Source: Vibrio qingdaonensis
GTDB lineage: Bacteria > Pseudomonadota > Gammaproteobacteria > Enterobacterales > Vibrionaceae
Assembly: GCF_026191675.1 (NCBI RefSeq)
Contig: NZ_JAKRRY010000004.1
Location: 1 to 64,000 of the forward strand
DNA length: 64,000 bases
Direction: 5' to 3'
Part shown: one piece after another, positions 25,557-34,946 of the stretch
Layout of the letters: every line of letters begins with the position of its first letter
Numbering within the stretch: the first letter of the stretch is position 1
Notes under the pieces: model-generated
Told to the model about the DNA's origin: nothing
Database searches by the model: none
Seen by the model: the letters and a program-made list of their open reading frames with translations, nothing else
Position numbers and translations under genes: made by a program

Positions 25557-26447
25557 ATGAAAAAATTGTCAGGCTTAATTGCTGCACCTCATACGCCGTT
25601 TGATTCTGCAAATCGCGTGAATCTTGGGGCGATTGATCAGATAGCGGCACACCTTATTGAACAGGGCGTTACTGGCGCATACATTTGTGGAACCACAGGT
25701 GAAGGGATCCACTGCTCGGTCGAAGAGCGAAAAATCATTGCCAAGCGCTGGGAGAAAGCGGCGGATGGTCAGTTAGATCTAATTGTACATACCGGGGCGT
25801 TGAGCATTGTTGATACATTAGAATTGACTCGCCATGCCGACACGCTTGATATCCTAGCGACATCTGCCATTGGCCCCTGCTTTTTTAAGCCGGGTAATGT
25901 AGAGGATTTGGTTGAATATTGTGCTCAAGTTGCGGCGGCTGCACCGTCGAAGGGCTTCTATTATTATCATTCTGGCATGTCCGGGGTGAATGTTGATTTA
26001 GAGCAATTCCTCATTCAAGGAAATGAACGCATTCCTAATCTGTCTGGCGCTAAGTTCAATCATAGTGACCTTTATGAGTATCAACGTTGCGTGCGTGTGG
26101 CTGGTGGGAAATTTGACGTACCGTTTGGAGTTGATGAGTTCTTGCCTGCCGGTCTAGCGGTTGGGGCAGTGAGCGCGGTGGGTAGCACTTATAACTACGC
26201 AGCGCCTTTATATTTAGCGATCATTGAAGCGTTTAATCGTGGTGATCAAGCTCAGGTTAGCGCTCTAATGGATAAGGTTATCGCCATTATTCGGGTATTA
26301 GTTGAGTACGGTGGTGTCGCTGCAGGTAAAGCGGCCATGGCGTTACATGGTATTGATGTTGGTGATCCTCGTTTGCCTATTCGCGCTTTAACGACAACAC
26401 AGAAAGCCGATGTTATAGCAAAAATGCGAGATGCTGATTTCTTATAA
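25557..26447 (+). CDS. nanA: N-acetylneuraminate lyase
   Basis: 296 residues. It splits Neu5Ac to ManNAc and pyruvate. The TIM-barrel aldolase has GTTGEG for pyruvate binding, tyrosines 135-137 in FYYYHSG, and the Schiff-base Lys166 in LSGAKFNH. These numbers match E. coli NanA (Tyr137, Lys165) closely. An ATG at 25551 lies directly against AAGGG; the ATG at 25557 has correct spacing and is chosen. A hairpin terminator follows before nanR. Confidence 0.95.
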   Translation: MKKLSGLIAAPHTPFDSANRVNLGAIDQIAAHLIEQGVTGAYICGTTGEGIHCSVEERKIIAKRWEKAADGQLDLIVHTGALSIVDTLELTRHADTLDILATSAIGPCFFKPGNVEDLVEYCAQVAAAAPSKGFYYYHSGMSGVNVDLEQFLIQGNERIPNLSGAKFNHSDLYEYQRCVRVAGGKFDVPFGVDEFLPAGLAVGAVSAVGSTYNYAAPLYLAIIEAFNRGDQAQVSALMDKVIAIIRVLVEYGGVAAGKAAMALHGIDVGDPRLPIRALTTTQKADVIAKMRDADFL

Positions 26448-26485
26448 ACCCCGTTTTCTAAGAATTTAAGTCTGTACTGAGCGAT

Positions 26486-26525
26486 ACAAAGAGGGGCATC
26501 GTTCCACGGAAAATCCCCTTTTTGT
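26486..26525 (+). terminator. Rho-independent terminator after nanA
   Basis: ACAAAGAGGGG (26486-26496) pairs with CCCCTTTTTGT (26515-26525), with one mismatch and an 18-nt loop. The T run is part of the stem. It separates the transport/nanA unit from nanR, which then has its own promoter in 26526-26667. Confidence 0.75.
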
Positions 26526-26667
26526 ATGGTTTCCAACCATTAAATTGCAGCTTTATTTGTTGAATCTACTAATTTACTGCTTAAATACTTAGGGCTATGT
26601 CATTGTTTTCCTGAGTCTGCTATTTTTACGCTAGCAGAAGCTATGCCAACATGAGAAAGAGGCTATT

Positions 26668-27504
26668 GTGAATTCGCCTAAAAACCTTTTAGTCAGGATG
26701 CGCTCTAATATTGAGCCGTTGAGTAAAAAACTAAGAATCGTCGCTGATTACATCATAGAAAATGCGCATGACGTGCAGTTTCAAACGATCACCGATCTTG
26801 CCAAGAATACTCAAACCAGTGAAGCGACAGTAGTCCGGCTGTGCCGTGATATGGGGTACAAAGGGTATTCTGATTTTCGTATGGCGCTTGCGATAGATTT
26901 AAGCCAAACCGCGACGCGCAATGCCCCCATCGTTGATGGAGACGTATGCGATGTGTCTGCTCAAAATGCGGTAGCAAGTTTACAAGATACCGCCAAGCTC
27001 ATAGATAGAAAATCATTAGACCGAATCTGTACCCTTGTTCATAAAGCCAGTTTTATTAGCTGTGTAGGGGTCGGCGCATCGAGTATTGTAGGGCGTTACT
27101 TGTCATTTCGATTACTAAGAATTGGCAAAAAGGTCACTATGTATGAAGATACTCATCTTGCAGCGATGAACGCCGTTCGCTGTAGTGAGGGCGATTTATG
27201 GATATCGGTGTCCAGTTCGGGTTCAACCAAAGAAGTGGTCCATGCCGCCACGCAAGCCTACAAACGCAATATCCCAGTGATTGCGTTAACGAATATTAGT
27301 CATAGCCCATTATCGGCTATTTCGAGCGAAATGTTGGTTGCCGCAAGGCCAGAAGGCCCCTTGACTGGCGGCGCTTTTGCGTCAAAAGTGGGCGCATTGT
27401 TGCTGGTGGATGTGTTAGTCAATAAGCTTCTTGAAACCTACCCTGAATACTCAGAATCCGTACAAGAAACTGCGGAAGTGGTTATGCCTCTAATGACGAG
27501 TTAG
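26668..27504 (+). CDS. nanR: RpiR-family regulator of sialic acid genes
   Basis: 278 residues. N-terminal HTH_6 DNA-binding domain (FQTITDLAKNTQTSEATVVRLCRDMGYKGYSDFRMALA) and a C-terminal SIS sugar-phosphate domain (SCVGVGASSIVGRY, then SVSSSGSTKEVVHAA). In Vibrio the nan repressor is of this type and is released by ManNAc-6-P. It starts with GTG after AAGAGG. Position next to nanA supports the assignment. The likely target is the inverted repeat at 22439-22491. Confidence 0.92.
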   Translation: MNSPKNLLVRMRSNIEPLSKKLRIVADYIIENAHDVQFQTITDLAKNTQTSEATVVRLCRDMGYKGYSDFRMALAIDLSQTATRNAPIVDGDVCDVSAQNAVASLQDTAKLIDRKSLDRICTLVHKASFISCVGVGASSIVGRYLSFRLLRIGKKVTMYEDTHLAAMNAVRCSEGDLWISVSSSGSTKEVVHAATQAYKRNIPVIALTNISHSPLSAISSEMLVAARPEGPLTGGAFASKVGALLLVDVLVNKLLETYPEYSESVQETAEVVMPLMTS

Positions 27505-27527
27505 TACTCTGATTATATAAATTTAAT

Positions 27528-27556
27528 AAGCTCGCTTCGGCGGGCTTTTCTTTTAT
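27528..27556 (+). terminator. Rho-independent terminator of nanR
   Basis: AAGCTCGC (27528-27535), loop TTCG, GCGGGCTT (27540-27547) with one G-T pair, then TTCTTTT. Confidence 0.9.
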
Positions 27557-27606
27557 GTCCCACTTGGTTTACACCTTCACCGCCAAAATTCTTGCTATTT
27601 TCAGTA

Positions 27607-27652
27607 AAGATTATTTTTTTGTTAAATTGATCTTGTAAAAATTATTTTTTTT
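27607..27652. promoter_or_regulatory. Paired T-rich motif upstream of nanM (candidate NanR sites)
   Basis: AAGATTATTTTTTTG (27607-27621) and AAAATTATTTTTTTTG (27637-27652) form a direct repeat 31 bases apart, about 90-135 bases before the nanM ATG. The first is close to the arms of the nanE-siaP inverted repeat (GAAGATTWTTTTCAAA type). T-rich sequence can match by chance. Confidence 0.35.
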
Positions 27653-27743
27653 GATCAATACTATGTATGAAAATTAAACAAACGACGTTCATGTTGGCTG
27701 GAGCGTTGTTGGCATCATGGTATAAATAAAAGGAATAATTAGA

Positions 27744-28922
27744 ATGGACAATCTCACTAAACGCCGTGCCCGAATCCCGGCTCTCGCAACTTCACTCCTT
27801 GGTAGTCTCACACTTTTATGTAGCGCATCGCTATATGCCAACCAGCAATGGCCGGATCTGCCGGTTGGTTTTAAAAGTGGCGTCGGTGTCCAGGTTGACA
27901 ACAAGCTTTACGTCGGACTTGGCTCAGCAGGTAAAGGATTTTATATGCTTGACCTTGATAATGTATCGCAAGGTTGGAGAGAACAAGCGACGTTTACAGG
28001 CCCTTCTCGTAGTGGTGCAACCGCGACAGTCGTTGATAACAATATTTATATATTTGGTGGCTCAGGAAAGCAAAGTGTTAACGATGCTGCTCCTGTTTTG
28101 TTTGATACGGTGTACCGCTATGACATTAAGAGCAATGAGTGGTCGCAGGTTGAGACGCAAACTCCAGTCGGCCTATTGGGAGCAGCGTCTTATTCTCCCG
28201 ATGGGAAGCAGGTGCTGTTTTTTGGCGGTTACAACAAGGGTTACTTTGACCAATATCTTTCAGACATTAACGCAACCGATAAGAAAACACAGCCTAAAAA
28301 GTGGCAGAAAATTGTTGATGATTACATGGGAATGAAGCCGCTAGATTATAAATGGAATCAGAATGTGTTGAGCTACTCTCCCCAAACTGGACGTTGGGAT
28401 GACTTAGGGGCTTCACCGTTTATTCCTAATTGTGGCTCTGCCATTGTAACGAAAGGGCCAATGGCAACATTAATCAGCGGTGAAATTAAACCGGGGCTGA
28501 GAACGGCTGAGGTGAAACAATTCCAGTTTGGCGCAGAGCAACCATGGGTAAGTTTGCATGATCTTCCTCAACCTACAGGCCAGGGTGTGCAAGAAGGGGT
28601 AGCAGGGGCATACGCAGGTGAAAGTAATGGTGCCATGATTGTGGCTGGCGGGGCGAATTTCCACGGAGCCAAAGGTGCGTTTGAGCAAGGTAACATGTTT
28701 GCCCATAACGGATTTGGCAAAGCATTTAACCGAGAAACCTACGTGCTCTCTAATGGGCTCTGGTCACAATCGACAAGTTTACCGCACGGTCTGGCTTATG
28801 GTGCGTCATTTACCACTGATAAAGGCGTATTAGTCATTGGGGGAGAAGATCAGCAACGTGAGGCTCGTAAAGAAGTGTACTTACTGTCTTGGGATGGTAA
28901 ATCGGTTCAAGTGACGAATTAG
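27744..28922 (+). CDS. nanM: N-acetylneuraminate epimerase/mutarotase, exported
   Basis: 392 residues. It speeds alpha/beta anomer exchange of free Neu5Ac, so that the transported anomer is available. The N-terminus is a signal peptide (basic start, [19 protein letters not shown], cleavage before NQQ). A six-bladed kelch-type propeller follows, with [35 protein letters not shown] and the conserved [10 protein letters not shown] bearing the Glu and Arg proposed as active residues in E. coli NanM. AAGGA precedes the ATG. It overlaps in operon style with a second copy 9 bases downstream. Confidence 0.92.
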   Translation: MDNLTKRRARIPALATSLLGSLTLLCSASLYANQQWPDLPVGFKSGVGVQVDNKLYVGLGSAGKGFYMLDLDNVSQGWREQATFTGPSRSGATATVVDNNIYIFGGSGKQSVNDAAPVLFDTVYRYDIKSNEWSQVETQTPVGLLGAASYSPDGKQVLFFGGYNKGYFDQYLSDINATDKKTQPKKWQKIVDDYMGMKPLDYKWNQNVLSYSPQTGRWDDLGASPFIPNCGSAIVTKGPMATLISGEIKPGLRTAEVKQFQFGAEQPWVSLHDLPQPTGQGVQEGVAGAYAGESNGAMIVAGGANFHGAKGAFEQGNMFAHNGFGKAFNRETYVLSNGLWSQSTSLPHGLAYGASFTTDKGVLVIGGEDQQREARKEVYLLSWDGKSVQVTN

Positions 28923-28931
28923 GAGCGCACC

Positions 28932-30020
28932 ATGACTCTGTCAATAACCGCTTATCCTGATTTTCCCATCGCTATAAAAAATGGTGTCGCGGCGCGTGTT
29001 GGTCAGCGAGTCTTTGCTGGGCTAGGAAGTGCGGGAACGCAACTTTTTTATTTAGATTTAGAGACGTTGCATCAAGGCTGGCAGCCGTTGCCCACCTTTC
29101 CTGCTTCAGAGCGAAACGACGCAGTTATGGTGGCGACCGAACACCGTATTTGGGTATTTTCTGGTGCCGGATTAGCCGAAAACAGCTTTACAACTCAAGT
29201 GCTGACGGATGGATATTATTTAGAAGTTGGTGCATCCGTTGCCTTTGAAGAAAGTCAGTGGCTTAGAGCGTCTTCAGATACCCCTATTGGATTGCTAGGT
29301 GCTAATGCCTGTGAGATTAGTCCTGACAAAATCGCATTTTTTGGCGGCTATAACAAACCGTTGTTTGATGATTTTGTTCGGCGGTTATCTTTAATCGATT
29401 CGCAGGAAGATCCCGTTAAACATCAAGAGACGTTAGTCGAATACATGTCAATGGCACCAGAAGATTACCAATGGAATCAGGATGTGTGGTTGTTCGACTG
29501 CCAAACTCAAACGTGGCAAGTCTTAATGAAAAATCCATACCCCGCTAATTGCGGTGCCAGTTTGATTCATGATGGGCATAAGGTGGTTTTAATTGAAGGC
29601 GAAGTGAAACCAGGGCTACGCAGCACTCAAGTTAAACAGTTCACGTTCCATCCTCGCCATCCAGTCGTTAGCCATTTATTGCCCTGTATTCAGCAGTCGT
29701 TTCCGAAACATGAAGGTGTAGCGGGTGCTTTTTCCGGACTAACAATTTCTGGGTATTTAGTGGCGGGTGGCGCTTACTTTATTGGTAGTCAACAAAGGGC
29801 GAAAGAGAAGCAGTGGTATACCCATCAGGGGTTAACCAAGACCTATTGCGACGATGTGTGGTTATTTTCTGCTAGGCAATGGCAGCGCATAGGCCGGTTG
29901 CCCCGTGCATGTGCATACGGGATGAGTGTCTCGACAGATCTGGGTATGTTAGTTATCGGGGGAGAAGACGGTAAGGGGCATGCGTCGACGCAATGTGCGC
30001 TTTTGCAAGTCGTTAAGTAA
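28932..30020 (+). CDS. NanM paralogue lacking a signal peptide
   Basis: 362 residues, parallel to the preceding NanM over its full length: KNGVAARVGQRVFAGLGSAG, DKIAFFGGYNKPLFDDF, EYMSMAPEDYQWNQDVW and EGEVKPGLRS, keeping the putative catalytic Glu and Arg. Unlike NanM it begins directly with the first propeller strand (MTLSITAYPDFPIAIKNG), so it should remain in the cytoplasm. The start is firm: AGGAG six bases upstream, 9 bases after the nanM stop. It could handle Neu5Ac anomers, or a related acid, on the cytosolic side before NanA. Confidence 0.85.
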   Translation: MTLSITAYPDFPIAIKNGVAARVGQRVFAGLGSAGTQLFYLDLETLHQGWQPLPTFPASERNDAVMVATEHRIWVFSGAGLAENSFTTQVLTDGYYLEVGASVAFEESQWLRASSDTPIGLLGANACEISPDKIAFFGGYNKPLFDDFVRRLSLIDSQEDPVKHQETLVEYMSMAPEDYQWNQDVWLFDCQTQTWQVLMKNPYPANCGASLIHDGHKVVLIEGEVKPGLRSTQVKQFTFHPRHPVVSHLLPCIQQSFPKHEGVAGAFSGLTISGYLVAGGAYFIGSQQRAKEKQWYTHQGLTKTYCDDVWLFSARQWQRIGRLPRACAYGMSVSTDLGMLVIGGEDGKGHASTQCALLQVVK

Positions 30021-30064
30021 GTCGAGAGTTATTGCCAACAATATTTAAACGATAAACACTTTGT

Positions 30065-30085
30065 GAGTATCCTCACGGGATACTC
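30065..30085. promoter_or_regulatory. 8-bp hairpin upstream of the sialidase
   Basis: GAGTATCC (30065-30072), 5-nt loop, GGATACTC (30078-30085), perfect, 50 bases before the sialidase start and 45 after the previous stop. There is no T run, so it is more likely an operator or mRNA processing structure than a terminator. Confidence 0.35.
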
Positions 30086-30135
30086 GATGTCTGTGGTGGT
30101 GCGTGTCGTTTTCTGTATCAACAAGGAGAAAGACA

Positions 30136-31920
30136 GTGCAAGAATTTATAAAGTCAATAAAAGGGATGACAGATTTAATGAAAGTGGCGTGGCTGGCATC
30201 GTTGCTGTTTACGCTATTACTAATGACGTCACCAGCGAATGCTATCGCCCCAAATATTCGAGATGTGGTGGTTTTTAAAGGGGGAGAAGGAGGCAGCAGC
30301 CATTTTAGAATACCATCAATGATCGTCGCTGCTGATGGTTCACTCGTGGCGTTTGCCGAAGGTCGCGGTACATCTGGGGATCCGGGCAATGGCGTAGCGA
30401 CCAGTATAAAAAGCCGACGTTCAGTGGATAACGGTCAAACATGGTCCGCTTATCAGGCGATCCATGAAGTGTCTGGTCAGGCGTTTTCTGATCCTAGACC
30501 TATTTTAGATTCCACTTCAGGGCGGTTGTTTGTTTTTTATACGCAGTGGGATATCGATTGCGCTCAAAATGGCAACTGCGTGCCGTTTGATGACCCCAAC
30601 CATAAATTGCTTTATCGCGTGAGTGATGATCATGGTCAGACGTGGTCTACCGCGACGGATGTGTTGGACCAAGTTCGCGATGTGAACTGGTTTGCTAACG
30701 GAGATGCGGCTATTAATGGTAGAGCAACATGGTCACTAACACCGGCATCGAGTGTCATTACCCAAGCAAACAGCAACGGTTGGGAGTTAGGGTGGCAGTC
30801 AAGAGTGGCAAATGGCTCTTGTAACGTTCAATACTACGGTAATGGTAATACGCGATTTTTGGTTGATTTAGTCGTGAACGAGGACAAGTCAGTCAAAGCG
30901 GTGTTGTACGCGAATGGTCAAAATCTCGAGTACCCGTTAGGTTTCGATATTGGTGGTTACCATGATTATCGTATTACTGGCGATGGAACTCATGCGAGTT
31001 TCTATGTCGATGGTACGTTAATTGCCAGCCAATGGGCTGGACAATCACACAGCTCGAAAACAGTCACGTGGGGGAATGGCTGTTCTTCCACGCAAGGAAG
31101 TTCAGCGTATAAATCGGTTTCATTCACCGTGGCGAATGTATTACAGGGTGATTTTAATGCCACTTTAATGCGACGTGAAAATGGCAATGTGGTTAATCAT
31201 CCAGGTGAGCAGGGGTGGACTAAAACAGGTGCAAGCGGTGGGAAAGGTGATCCTGGATGGAAGAGCATTAACGCCGGACCGGGTCAGGGTATTCAATTAA
31301 CGTCAGGTCGGTTGATTTTCCCGGCGATTGTTTTGGATGCGTTTTCGCACCTTTCAGTGGTGTCTATATACAGTGATGACCATGGCGTAACTTGGCATGC
31401 AGGACAGCAAACCCCGACCTATGCCCAAGAACCAAGTGAAGCAGATATGGTGCAGCTTAATGATGGACGGTTGCTCATGTCTGCTCGTAACGATGGCGTC
31501 ACTGGGACAGGTAACTTTAATCGATATCACTATATTAGTGAAGACGATGGCGTGAGTTGGGTTGAGGTTGTCGAATCTCGTCACTCAGTCAATGGCTCGA
31601 TATTCTTCAAGTTGGATCAAGTGGATATTGGTCTAGTTCGGTACGGAGATAATCGAGTGCTTATGTCTGGCCCACAAGGGAACGGAGCAATCAGTTCTGA
31701 TAGAAACGATCTAGCAATATGGAGCGCAATAGATAACGGTAGTGGTGTTTACGATTTCACGCAGCGTACTCAATTTAGAGATGGCTATAGTGCCTATTCA
31801 GATATTGTTGTCTTAAAAGATCAAGGCGTGAATGGTAATGAAACCTTAGGGGTTATTTATGAAGCGGCATCCAGTACCGAAATTCGAGTGATGATTATTG
31901 ACATTGATTCGGTAAATTAA
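30136..31920 (+). CDS. nanH: Secreted sialidase (GH33 neuraminidase) with inserted lectin-like domain
   Basis: 594 residues from a GTG with AAGGAG seven bases upstream; a GTG at 30103 and ATGs at 30166/30178 are weaker. Signal peptide near residues 15-37 (LASLLFTLLLMTSPANA). Sialidase landmarks: FRIP at 57-60 (arginine of the triad), Asp boxes at 96-103 (SVDNGQTW), 163-170 (SDDHGQTW), 413-420 (SDDHGVTW) and 468-475 (SEDDGVSW). Between the second and third boxes, residues of about 185-345 form an extra beta-rich jelly-roll-like insert (ELGWQSRVANG, YRITGDGTHASFYVDGTLIA). It releases sialic acid for the nearby uptake system. Confidence 0.9.
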   Translation: MQEFIKSIKGMTDLMKVAWLASLLFTLLLMTSPANAIAPNIRDVVVFKGGEGGSSHFRIPSMIVAADGSLVAFAEGRGTSGDPGNGVATSIKSRRSVDNGQTWSAYQAIHEVSGQAFSDPRPILDSTSGRLFVFYTQWDIDCAQNGNCVPFDDPNHKLLYRVSDDHGQTWSTATDVLDQVRDVNWFANGDAAINGRATWSLTPASSVITQANSNGWELGWQSRVANGSCNVQYYGNGNTRFLVDLVVNEDKSVKAVLYANGQNLEYPLGFDIGGYHDYRITGDGTHASFYVDGTLIASQWAGQSHSSKTVTWGNGCSSTQGSSAYKSVSFTVANVLQGDFNATLMRRENGNVVNHPGEQGWTKTGASGGKGDPGWKSINAGPGQGIQLTSGRLIFPAIVLDAFSHLSVVSIYSDDHGVTWHAGQQTPTYAQEPSEADMVQLNDGRLLMSARNDGVTGTGNFNRYHYISEDDGVSWVEVVESRHSVNGSIFFKLDQVDIGLVRYGDNRVLMSGPQGNGAISSDRNDLAIWSAIDNGSGVYDFTQRTQFRDGYSAYSDIVVLKDQGVNGNETLGVIYEAASSTEIRVMIIDIDSVN

Positions 31921-31984
31921 CTTAGAATATTAGGAATCTGGGAGTAAGGTAATTGTTACCAGCAAGACCAGACTGGTAAAAAAG

Positions 31985-32022
31985 AGGTCCCGGTACTGCG
32001 TAGTATCGGGACCTAGTTTTTA
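31985..32022. terminator. Bidirectional terminator between sialidase and ABC operon
   Basis: AGGTCCCGGTACT (31985-31997), loop GCGT, AGTATCGGGACCT (32002-32014), 13 pairs including one G-T. It has AGTTTTT on the plus side and, read on the minus strand, CTTTTTT. Confidence 0.93.
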
Positions 32023-33111
32023 TAACCTTTGGGTAGTGTTGGAATCAAATATTGAACAGCGTGCGGCGTCGACTTTTACGGTAATGTTTTCCCCGGCATG
32101 AATTTCAAATTCTGTGGTTGTGCGATGAGATAACGTATGTTCACTGTCAAATCTTGACCACACGAGAGTATCTGAACCCATTGGCTCAACCAGTTCGATA
32201 ACGCCCGTTAGGCTGTTTTCGTCATCATCTTTGGTTAACGATGTGAACAAGTGTTCTGGGCGCATGCCGAGTGTGACAGGCATGCCATCAATCGCTGGTG
32301 ATTTAAACGGATAGTCGGTGACATTAAGCGACAGCTGATGGGATTGAAAATACGTGCTTTGACCTTTGATCTTCAATTGCCCCTCAACACAGTTCATCGC
32401 TGGAGACCCTAAGAATGTTGCCACAAAAAGATTGGCCGGTTTATTGTAAACATTATGTGGTGTATCAAGTTGTTGAATGATGCCATCTTTCATGACGGCA
32501 ATACGATCCGCTAAAGTTAGCGCCTCAATTTGGTCATGAGTGACGTAAATCATGGTTGATTTCAAGGTACGGTGAAGTTTCTTGATTTCAAGCCTGAGCT
32601 CTGCTCGAAGTTTTGCATCTAAATTGGAAAGAGGTTCATCGAATAAATATATGTCGGCATCACGGACGAGTGCACGACCAATCGCAACCCGTTGTCGTTG
32701 CCCACCAGAAAGCGCTGATGGCTTACGGTCGAGTAATGCTTCGAGTTGCAATAATTTAGCCGCCCATTGTACTTTTTTGGCGATAATATCTTTATCAACA
32801 CCTGCAATACGAAGCCCAAAAGACATGTTCTTCTCAACCGACATTGTTGGGTAAAGTGCGTAGGACTGAAAGACCATACCGATGCCACGATCCTTGGGAT
32901 CCGTCCATGTCACATCTTTTCCATCAAATGAGATACTCCCACCACTGGAGTCGATCAGTCCGCCAATTGCATTGAGTAAGGTGGACTTTCCACACCCTGA
33001 TGGCCCGAGAAGAACGAGAAACTCGCCATCATTGATATATAGGTCTAATTGTTTTACTACTTTGGTGCTCTCGTAGCTGATATCAAGCTTATTAATATTG
33101 ACTATACCCAT
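32020..33111 (-). CDS. Sugar ABC transporter ATPase (MalK/UgpC/MsmX type)
   Basis: 363 residues. The chosen ATG (33111) has AAAGGA 9 bases upstream; an upstream in-frame start would overlap the permease gene by 43 bases. Walker A GPSGCGKST, Q-loop FQSYALYPTMSV, signature LSGGQRQRVAIGRALVRD, Walker B IYLFDEPLSNLDA and H-loop YVTHDQ are intact. A C-terminal OB/TOBE domain (after about residue 240) carries LGMRPEHL. It powers the two permeases upstream. The last gene of the operon. Confidence 0.93.
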   Translation of the reverse strand: MGIVNINKLDISYESTKVVKQLDLYINDGEFLVLLGPSGCGKSTLLNAIGGLIDSSGGSISFDGKDVTWTDPKDRGIGMVFQSYALYPTMSVEKNMSFGLRIAGVDKDIIAKKVQWAAKLLQLEALLDRKPSALSGGQRQRVAIGRALVRDADIYLFDEPLSNLDAKLRAELRLEIKKLHRTLKSTMIYVTHDQIEALTLADRIAVMKDGIIQQLDTPHNVYNKPANLFVATFLGSPAMNCVEGQLKIKGQSTYFQSHQLSLNVTDYPFKSPAIDGMPVTLGMRPEHLFTSLTKDDDENSLTGVIELVEPMGSDTLVWSRFDSEHTLSHRTTTEFEIHAGENITVKVDAARCSIFDSNTTQRL

Positions 33112-33116
33112 GATGA

Positions 33117-34022
33117 TTATCCTTTTACTGCACCAGAAGCGATGCCTCTGACAAACCAACGTCCCGATGCCACATAGATGATCAGAGGAACAAGAGAAGT
33201 AAGAATGGTAGCGGCCATGTTGACGTTGTATGCACGCTCACCGGTTGTGGTGTTTACTATGTTATTAAGCTGTACTGTCATTGGTAAGTTCTCGGTACCA
33301 GCGAAAACCAAACCAATTAAGAAATCATTCCAAATATTGGTTACCTGCATAATCACGGCCACGATGATAATAGGCACAGACATAGGCAGCATGATGGCAA
33401 AAAACACTTTGAAGAAACCTGCGCCATCGATTCGGGCAGCGTTAAACAATTCCAAGGGGAGTGTGCTGTAATAATTACGAAATAGTAGCGTCATTATTGG
33501 CATACCAAAAATAACATGCGATACCACAACGCCAGTAAGTGTGCCATAGATACCTAAATCCGCGTAGACGCGGATAAGCGGGTAAATAAAAACTTGGTAG
33601 GGAATAAATGCTCCAAGTAGTAAACAAGCAAATAAAAGGTTAGCGCCTTTTATTCGCCAAAAGGAAAGCGCATAGCCGTTAACCGCGCCAAACAGAACAG
33701 AAATGATCACACTTGGTATCAAAATTTTAACTGAGTTCCAAAAGCCAACTTGCAAACCATTGCATTCGAGTCCAGTACACGCGCTACTCCAAGCGACTTT
33801 CCATGAGTCGAAAGACAGTTGCTGGGGCAGGGCAAAAATACTGCTCATACGAATTTCATCGAGTTCTTTAAATGAAGTCACAACCATGACATAGAGTGGC
33901 AGTAAGAAAAACAGTGCTGTTATGATCAAAAAGCCGTAAATGCCGACCCGTCCCCAACGTGCTCTTGGTGACATTGGACGTTTAGTGACGGCTGGCGTCA
34001 TTGTAGGTGAGAGAGTATTCAT
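33117..34022 (-). CDS. Sugar ABC transporter permease (MalG type)
   Basis: 301 residues with six membrane helices, the first at about 25-47. The EAA loop for ATPase contact is read near residue 200 as LELFNAARIDGAGFFKVFFAIMLP. The MalG-type C-terminus ends RWFVRGIASGAVKG, a hallmark of CUT1 carbohydrate permeases. It begins 3 bases after the stop of the other permease gene and pairs with it as a heterodimer. Confidence 0.93.
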   Translation of the reverse strand: MNTLSPTMTPAVTKRPMSPRARWGRVGIYGFLIITALFFLLPLYVMVVTSFKELDEIRMSSIFALPQQLSFDSWKVAWSSACTGLECNGLQVGFWNSVKILIPSVIISVLFGAVNGYALSFWRIKGANLLFACLLLGAFIPYQVFIYPLIRVYADLGIYGTLTGVVVSHVIFGMPIMTLLFRNYYSTLPLELFNAARIDGAGFFKVFFAIMLPMSVPIIIVAVIMQVTNIWNDFLIGLVFAGTENLPMTVQLNNIVNTTTGERAYNVNMAATILTSLVPLIIYVASGRWFVRGIASGAVKG

Positions 34023-34025
34023 AGC

Positions 34026-34919
34026 CTACCTACCTTGTTTCTTGATGTAATTGGTATAAATGAACGGTGCGATAAGACACAGAACGGTGGTGAGCATCAC
34101 AGTTGATGCTGCGGTGGCAATGCCGATGTTGGCTCTTTCAAAAAGGTTATCCATTATGAACTTTGCTGGTACTTCGCTTGCGACACCTGGCCCACCAAGT
34201 GTCATTGCTACCACCACGTCATACATTTTGATAATGCTGATAGAAAGCAGTACGACGGTGGTGATAATCATTGGACGAAGCATGGGCAATATAATGCTGA
34301 CATAGACGCGCCATGTCGGAATGCCATCGATTTTGGTCGCTTTCCAAAGGTCTTCATCAATACCGCGAAGTCCAGCAAGTAACAATGCCATAACCAGACC
34401 AGAGCCTTGCCAGACGGCAGCGATAATAACGGTATAGAGCACCATGTCTGGATTCACGATCCAATCAAAAGTAAACGACTCCCAACCTAGACTGCGCATT
34501 GCACTTTGAATTCCTAGCTGTGGATTGAAAATCCACTGCCACACTAAGCCAGTTACGATAAAAGACATGGCATAAGGGAAAAGAAAGATGGTCCTAAAAA
34601 AGCTTTCCGCTTTGATTTTTTGGTCGATAAATATGGAGAGTAAAAACCCAAGAACAAAACAAATAGCCAAAAATAAAAAGGCAATAATGAGTAGGTTTTC
34701 GAGCGACGTTACCCAGCGTGATGTTTCGAATAAGCGTTCATATTGAGATAATCCGACGAAGTCATACTTAGGTAACATTCTGGAGCTGGTAAACGATAAT
34801 CTCACCGACCAAAACATCGTGCCCATGTAAGCCACAATAACGGTAAACGCCATTGGAAGGATGGCTACATAAGCTAGCGTGTTTCTTCTAATATGCCGTT
34901 TAATGGCGACTAGATCCAT
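34026..34919 (-). CDS. Sugar ABC transporter permease (MalF type)
   Basis: 297 residues with six helices, first at about 15-38. The EAA loop reads LRGIDEDLWKATKIDGIPTWRVY. Text such as SFIVTGLVWQWIFNPQLGIQ is typical of CUT1 permeases of the GtsB/MalF group. GGAG precedes the ATG. It follows the binding-protein gene after a 68-base gap that holds an attenuator-like hairpin. Confidence 0.93.
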   Translation of the reverse strand: MDLVAIKRHIRRNTLAYVAILPMAFTVIVAYMGTMFWSVRLSFTSSRMLPKYDFVGLSQYERLFETSRWVTSLENLLIIAFLFLAICFVLGFLLSIFIDQKIKAESFFRTIFLFPYAMSFIVTGLVWQWIFNPQLGIQSAMRSLGWESFTFDWIVNPDMVLYTVIIAAVWQGSGLVMALLLAGLRGIDEDLWKATKIDGIPTWRVYVSIILPMLRPMIITTVVLLSISIIKMYDVVVAMTLGGPGVASEVPAKFIMDNLFERANIGIATAASTVMLTTVLCLIAPFIYTNYIKKQGR

Positions 34920-34946
34920 AGGGGATCTCCCGTGTTAATTGGATAC

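Noticed and set aside
27766..28335. A 189-codon plus-strand frame inside nanM
   Set aside because: It is an out-of-frame shadow with an improbable Arg/Ser/Cys-rich composition; nanM is well supported.
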